Of a stretch of 58,955 nucleotides of DNA, positions 55,029 through 58,955 are shown piece by piece. Source of the stretch: Xanthomonas bromi (GTDB lineage Bacteria; Pseudomonadota; Gammaproteobacteria; Xanthomonadales; Xanthomonadaceae); NCBI RefSeq assembly GCF_900092025.1, contig NZ_FLTX01000002.1, positions 1 to 58,955 of the forward strand, given 5' to 3'. The position numbers were made by a program, and so were the translations under genes. Under the pieces are notes generated by a model. That model did no database searches. It saw nothing but the letters and a program-made list of their open reading frames with translations, and had not been told where the DNA came from. Positions within the stretch are counted from its first letter, which is position 1. Each line of letters starts with the position of its first letter.

Positions 55029-56164
55029 AGTTCGCACCGGTTCCCGAGCTGATCGAAGAACTGCGCGCCGGTCGCATGGTGGTGATCGTCGATGACGAAG
55101 ACCGCGAGAACGAAGGCGATCTGATCATGGCCGCCGAGTTGGTGAAGCCGTCGGACATCAACTTCATGGTCACCCATGCGCGCGGGCTGGTGTGCCTGTC
55201 GCTGACCCGCGAGCGCTGCGCGCAGTTGGGGCTGGCGCCGATGGTGCGCAACAACACCGCGCAATTCCAGACCAACTTCACCGTCAGCATCGAGGCGGCG
55301 GAAGGCGTGACCACCGGCATTTCTGCTTACGACCGCGCACACACCGTGCGCACTGCCGTACGTCCGGATGCCAAGCCGCAGGATCTGAGTCAGCCGGGCC
55401 ACATCTTCCCGTTGATTTCGCAGCCGGGCGGCGTGCTGACCCGCGCTGGTCACACCGAAGCGGCCAGCGATCTACCGATGCTGGCCGGGCTGGAGCCAGC
55501 TGGCGTGCTGGTGGAAGTACTCAACCCGGACGGCAGCATGGCGCGTCGCCCGCAACTGGAAGTGTTCGCGCGCGAGCACGGGCTGAAGATGGGCTCGATC
55601 GCCGATCTGATCGCGTATCGGCTGGCCAACGAGCACACCGTCGAGCGTGTGGACGCGCGCGACATCACCACCGAATTCGGCCCGTTCAAGTTGGTGACCT
55701 ACCGTGACCGCATCGCGCACGACCTGCATTTTGCACTGGTGCGTGGCAGCGCCGATCCGCACACACCCACACTGGTGCGTGTGCAGGTGGAAAACCCGTT
55801 GGCCGATCTGCTGCACTGGCAGCGCGATGACTTCGGCGTGGCGGCCACCGATGCCTTGCGCGCGATCGCCGCCGAAGGGCAGGGCGTGATGGTGGTGCTG
55901 TCGGCACCGCGCGACAGCGAATCGCTGCTGGCCCGTCTGCGCCAGCAGCCTGAAGCCGCCGCCAACGCCAAGGACGTGAGTCAGTGGCGGCGTAACGGCG
56001 CTGGCGCGCAGATCCTGGCCGAACTCGGCCTGGGCAAGCTGCGCGTGCTGGGCACGCCGCGGCGCCAGGTGGGGTTGGCCGGGTTCGGGCTGGAGGTGGT
56101 GGAATATCTGGAATGCCACGCCGGTGAGGGCGTGCGTTCGGTGCCGCCGTCTGCCGTGCCCTGA
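55025..56164 (+). CDS. ribB: DHBP synthase fused to a degenerate GTP cyclohydrolase II domain
   Basis: A 379-residue protein. Residues 1 to about 205 are a complete 3,4-dihydroxy-2-butanone-4-phosphate synthase: DDEDRENEGDL, then RAGHTEAASDL. The C-terminal part follows the RibA fold but lacks the zinc cysteines: E. coli HSECLTGD...CDC corresponds here to ENPLADLLHWQRDD, and RQEGRNIGL corresponds to APRDSESLL. Such RibB-X hybrids lack cyclohydrolase activity, so a separate ribA should exist elsewhere. The start overlaps ribE (ATGA). Confidence 0.93.
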   Translation: MKFAPVPELIEELRAGRMVVIVDDEDRENEGDLIMAAELVKPSDINFMVTHARGLVCLSLTRERCAQLGLAPMVRNNTAQFQTNFTVSIEAAEGVTTGISAYDRAHTVRTAVRPDAKPQDLSQPGHIFPLISQPGGVLTRAGHTEAASDLPMLAGLEPAGVLVEVLNPDGSMARRPQLEVFAREHGLKMGSIADLIAYRLANEHTVERVDARDITTEFGPFKLVTYRDRIAHDLHFALVRGSADPHTPTLVRVQVENPLADLLHWQRDDFGVAATDALRAIAAEGQGVMVVLSAPRDSESLLARLRQQPEAAANAKDVSQWRRNGAGAQILAELGLGKLRVLGTPRRQVGLAGFGLEVVEYLECHAGEGVRSVPPSAVP

Positions 56165-56426
56165 GATGGCTACGAGCCATTACCGCAGTCAGCTGATGCT
56201 TTCCGATGGTCGCGTTTATTGCCGGCGCTGACGCCTGGTTGAAAGCGTGCAGCCGCCGGCCACCGCGGTGTGTGCTGGCCAAATGTGGGCTGCCGCCTCC
56301 AGCCGTGGGCTGCGCCAGCTGGCCGCGCACTCGGCGAGTTGCCATTCCAGATGGTCTTGCAGCGCATGGCCGGGTCTGCTTCGGTGGACCCGGCCTGTAC
56401 GCATCGGCCGGGCCTGGCCCCGGCAG
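56165..56426. other. Intergenic stretch between ribB(A) and ribH
   Basis: About 260 bases that hold no credible gene. It ends in a promoter-like sequence at 56427, so ribH need not depend on the riboswitch transcript. Confidence 0.6.
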
Positions 56427-56436
56427 CTGTTAAACT
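56427..56436 (+). promoter_or_regulatory. Putative -10 promoter element of ribH
   Basis: CTGTTAAACT is identical to the site before the riboswitch and lies 27 bases before the ribH ATG, giving a very short leader. Confidence 0.42.
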
Positions 56437-56463
56437 TGCCGCCCCCTCGAGTTGCCGACCCGC

Positions 56464-56928
56464 ATGACCCACTACGAAGGCGATCTTCGCCCCACCACCG
56501 CGCGCTTTGCGATCATCGCCAGCCGCTGGAATGCCCGTATCACCGACGTGCTGGTTGCCGGTGCGCGCCAGAGCCTGGCCGGCAACGGCATTGGTGAAGA
56601 CGCCATCGACGTGATCCGCGTGCCCGGCGCCTGGGAAATTCCGATCGCCGCCAACCGCGTGGCGCAGTCCGGCCAGTATGGCGCGATCGTCGCGCTGGGC
56701 TGCGTGATCCGTGGCGATACCCGCCATTACGAGCACGTGGCCGATCTGTGCGCCGAGGGCTTGATGAGCGTTCAGCTGCAGACCGGTGTGCCGGTGCTCA
56801 ACGGCGTGCTGGCGGTCGAACGCGCGGAAGACGCCGAAGCCCGTGCCGGCGGCAGCCACGGCAACAAGGGCGAGGAATGCGCGCTCGCCGCGCTGGAACT
56901 GGTGAATTTGATGGAGTTGTTGCCATGA
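56464..56928 (+). CDS. ribH: 6,7-dimethyl-8-ribityllumazine synthase
   Basis: A 154-residue lumazine synthase. The substrate motifs GAWEIP and [14 protein letters not shown] (catalytic His88) are present, as is the NGVLAVE stretch. It forms an icosahedral or pentameric shell in relatives. The ATG at 56464 follows a GACCC context with no strong ribosome site; ATG 56452 is an alternative. Its stop overlaps the nusB start. Confidence 0.96.
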   Translation: MTHYEGDLRPTTARFAIIASRWNARITDVLVAGARQSLAGNGIGEDAIDVIRVPGAWEIPIAANRVAQSGQYGAIVALGCVIRGDTRHYEHVADLCAEGLMSVQLQTGVPVLNGVLAVERAEDAEARAGGSHGNKGEECALAALELVNLMELLP

Positions 56929-57395
56929 GCAAGCCCGGTGGACACGCGCGTCACGGCCGTCGCGACGGTATCGACCCGGTGCTGCGTTCGCGCGCTCGCC
57001 GGCGTGCTTTGCAGGCGGTGTATGCGTGGCAGATCTCCGGTGGCTTCGCCAAGCAGGTGATCGGCCAGTTCGCCCACGAGCAGGCGCATGAAGTGGCCGA
57101 CCTGGCGTACTTCGAAAGCCTGGTGGAAGGTGTGCTCACCCATCGCGCCGAGCTGGATACCGCGTTGACGCCGTACCTGGATCGCGGCGTGGAAGAGGTC
57201 GATGCGATCGAACGCGCCGTGCTCCGGTTGGCTGCCTACGAATTGCTGCACCGGCAGGACGTGCCGTACCGCGTGGTGATCAACGAAGCGATCGAAACCG
57301 CCAAGCGCTTCGGTTCCGAGCACGGCCACACCTACGTCAACGGTGTGCTGGATCGCGCTGCGGTGGAGTGGCGCAAGGTGGAGTCAGGCGCCTGA
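56925..57395 (+). CDS. nusB: Transcription antitermination factor NusB
   Basis: A 156-residue helical protein. The arginine-rich start [16 protein letters not shown] binds boxA RNA of rRNA operons with NusE. The second half has [13 protein letters not shown] and [12 protein letters not shown]. The first 18 residues (basic, Gly-rich) are an extension relative to E. coli. ATGA overlap with ribH. The ribH-nusB-thiL order is the common proteobacterial one. Confidence 0.97.
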   Translation: MSKPGGHARHGRRDGIDPVLRSRARRRALQAVYAWQISGGFAKQVIGQFAHEQAHEVADLAYFESLVEGVLTHRAELDTALTPYLDRGVEEVDAIERAVLRLAAYELLHRQDVPYRVVINEAIETAKRFGSEHGHTYVNGVLDRAAVEWRKVESGA

Positions 57396-57410
57396 AGCGC
57401 CGAGATGCGG

Positions 57411-57600
57411 CATTCGTGATTCGGGATTGGCGGCGAGCGCCGGTGCAGGGCGCGAGCGCCTTCGCTTGAGTGACTCAGCCTTGAGTTGATGTGTCATGTC
57501 TGCGCTGTCGCATCCTTCGATAGGACAGCTGGCCAGCTGTGGTGACGCACCTCACACAGCCTGCTGTTACCAATCCCGAATGCCCAATCCACAATCCCGG
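57411..57600. repeat. Inverted heptad-repeat element, nusB/thiL
   Basis: Left arm 57411-57430 contains CATTCGTGATTCGGGATTGG. Right arm 57570-57600 contains CCAATCCCGAATGCCC and AATCCCGG. The 139-base spacer shows no gene. The right arm ends 8 bases before the thiL ATG, so no Shine-Dalgarno sequence is present. Confidence 0.8.
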
Positions 57601-57608
57601 CCCTTCAA

Positions 57609-58583
57609 ATGCCCGAATTCGATCTAATCGCCCGCCTGCGCGCGCGCGTCGCCGCGCGTGCCGATGTGCCATTGGGCATCGGCGATGACGCGGCGCTGTT
57701 GCAGCCGCCGCCCGGCGAGCAGTTGGCGATCACCGCCGATACGCTTAATGCCGGGGTGCATTTTCCGCACGAAACGCGCGCCGACGATCTGGGCTGGAAG
57801 ACACTGGCGGTCAATCTCTCCGATCTGGCGGCGATGGGCGCGCAGCCGCGTTGGTGCACCTTGTCGTTGTCGTTGCCGCACGACGATTTGGCGTGGGTGG
57901 ACGGATTCGCCGACGGCTTCTTCGCGCTGGCCGATGCGCACGCCATTGTACTGGTCGGTGGCGACACCACGCGCGGGCCGCTTTCGTGCGCGGTGACTGC
58001 GATCGGCAGCCTGCCGCCGGGCGCAGCGTTGCGGCGCGATGGTGCGCGCGTGGGCGATGACGTGTGGGTGACCGGTGCGCCGGGTGAGGCCGCCGCCGCG
58101 TTGGCGCTGTGGCAGGCCGGTCAGCTGGATGTGACCTGCGCGGCTGCCGACCCGTTGCACGAACAATGGCGCAGCCGCCTGCTGCGTCCGCAGCCACGCG
58201 TGCAGGCGGGGCTGCGTTTGCGCGGGCTTGCGCACGCGTGCGTGGATATCTCCGACGGGCTGCTGGCCGATCTGGGACACCTGTGCGAACGCAGCGGCGT
58301 GGGCGCGCAGCTGGCGCTTGCGGCCTTGCCGGCGATGCCACGCAGTGCCGGGATCAGCGCGTTGCAGCGCCTTGGCTGGCAACTCGGTGGTGGCGACGAC
58401 TACGAGTTGTGTTTCACCGCCGCGCCGCAGCATCGCGATGCGGTGGTGCAGGCAATGGAATTCGCACAGGTGGCCGCAACGCGCATCGGCCAGATCGTGG
58501 CTGCACCGGGCGTGGTAGTGCACGATGCCCAGGGCGAGCCTTGGCATCCGCTGCAGCGTGGGTATCAGCATTTCGTTGGCTGA
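57609..58583 (+). CDS. thiL: Thiamine-monophosphate kinase
   Basis: A 324-residue ATP-dependent kinase making thiamine diphosphate. The PurM-like motif GIGDDAAL is at residues 23-30, followed by NLSDLAAMGA and VGGDTTRG; VDISDGLLADLGH lies in the C-terminal half. The start MPEFDLIARLR is canonical. Translation must start without a recognisable ribosome site because the repeat arm lies directly upstream. Confidence 0.95.
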   Translation: MPEFDLIARLRARVAARADVPLGIGDDAALLQPPPGEQLAITADTLNAGVHFPHETRADDLGWKTLAVNLSDLAAMGAQPRWCTLSLSLPHDDLAWVDGFADGFFALADAHAIVLVGGDTTRGPLSCAVTAIGSLPPGAALRRDGARVGDDVWVTGAPGEAAAALALWQAGQLDVTCAAADPLHEQWRSRLLRPQPRVQAGLRLRGLAHACVDISDGLLADLGHLCERSGVGAQLALAALPAMPRSAGISALQRLGWQLGGGDDYELCFTAAPQHRDAVVQAMEFAQVAATRIGQIVAAPGVVVHDAQGEPWHPLQRGYQHFVG

Positions 58584-58756
58584 CGCGCGGGGGTGAAGCG
58601 TTTGCAGCGGGATGCTGCGCCGGGCAACGGCGCGTTGGAGCGCTGTGCGGGGATGGCGTCAGGAGCTGATCGCCGGGTGCGCAGCAGCTGGGCGGTCGCG
58701 CCCTGTTTGAGGTCGGGTTGATGGTGGTGCCTCCCGGAACTACGGATGCTGCCGGC

Positions 58757-58812
58757 TGCCCTCATCCGCCCTTCGGGCACCTTCTCCCGCAGGCGGGAGA
58801 AGGCAGGGTGCC
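58757..58812. repeat. CTCATCCGCCC...GGGAGAAGG intergenic repeat
   Basis: CCCTCATCCGCCCTTCGGG is followed by the palindrome CTTCTCCCGC-AG-GCGGGAGAAG. A degraded, inverted copy lies near 42605-42655. Possibly a terminator for thiL or a dispersed REP-like element; 58584-58756 before it shows nothing. Confidence 0.6.
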
Positions 58813-58867
58813 GGTGTAGTCACGTCGGTCCTGCGCGATTGGATTTTCATGGCAGTGAAACTTAGGC

Positions 58868-58955
58868 GCCTCCCGCCTCCCGAATCCCGCCTCCCGAATC
58901 CCGCCTCCCGAATCCCGAATCCCGAATCCCGAATCCCGAATCCCGAATCCCGAAT
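58868..58955. repeat. Tandem 7-bp repeat array (GCCTCCC/GAATCCC), truncated by window end
   Basis: At least twelve heptads, of two variants in the order C, C, A, C, A, C, A and then only A units (C = GCCTCCC, A = GAATCCC), run to the last base. The unit is the same as in the inverted elements upstream of nrdR and thiL. A candidate length-variable (VNTR) locus. Confidence 0.9.

Noticed and set aside
58868..58955. CRISPR array
   Set aside because: The 7-bp units are contiguous with no spacers; this is a simple tandem repeat.

Overview
The window is a chromosomal segment of about 59 kb from a Xanthomonas-type gammaproteobacterium. The evidence is high GC, the rml/xanAB sugar-nucleotide block beside lpsIJ-type CoA-transferase genes, an Ax21-family outer-membrane protein, a secreted pectate lyase, tandem DsbA-like lipoproteins and dense GGGATT-type intergenic repeats. 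I see no rRNA, tRNA, intact insertion sequence, prophage or CRISPR array. The species cannot be fixed from the sequence alone.

Layout. 1-9.9 kb: dTDP-rhamnose genes (end of rmlA, rmlC, rmlD), xanAB converging on them across a perfect terminator, a two-subunit CoA-transferase, a large WbsX/RgpF-type polysaccharide protein and ETF:ubiquinone oxidoreductase. 10-17 kb: alkB, a gene-free stretch with two copies of a 320-bp foldback repeat, an MCE lipid-transport operon (STAS-MlaE permease, ATPase, MCE protein, PqiC-like lipoprotein), a ThrE-type exporter and an H-NS-family protein. 17-21.5 kb: proS, a DUF4124 protein, pssA, a probable holD and rimI. 21.5-24 kb: a long non-coding stretch and a PL1 pectate lyase. 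24-29.5 kb: choline transport and betaine synthesis (betT, betB, betA), where betA carries one in-frame amber codon. 29.6-35.4 kb: a phosphodiesterase-like protein, two DsbA-like lipoproteins, cytochrome c4, the GTPase EngB and glutamate-cysteine ligase. 35.7-39.1 kb: a two-component system and a GT4 glycosyltransferase. 39.5-42.5 kb: a glutathione-dependent formaldehyde detoxification operon with a visible FrmR operator. 43-49.6 kb: a small unknown protein, EttA, an RcnB-like protein and a TonB-dependent receptor. 49.7-58.6 kb: glyA, nrdR, an acetyltransferase and the riboflavin genes ribD, ribE, ribB(A), ribH, then nusB and thiL. An FMN riboswitch sits before ribE.

Functional themes are surface polysaccharide precursors, envelope lipid transport and redox folding, osmoprotection (probably broken at betA), formaldehyde detoxification, and flavin/thiamine cofactor synthesis.

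The most interesting structural signals are: (i) inverted heptad-repeat elements (GGGATT.../...AATCCC) placed directly at the translation starts of nrdR and thiL and running into the coding start of the MCE ATPase; (ii) the betA amber codon; (iii) a HolD-like psi subunit hidden before rimI; (iv) a 28-codon leader ORF between the FMN riboswitch and ribE that overlaps the ribE start; (v) the paired 320-bp foldback repeats. No clearly new multi-gene system was found.
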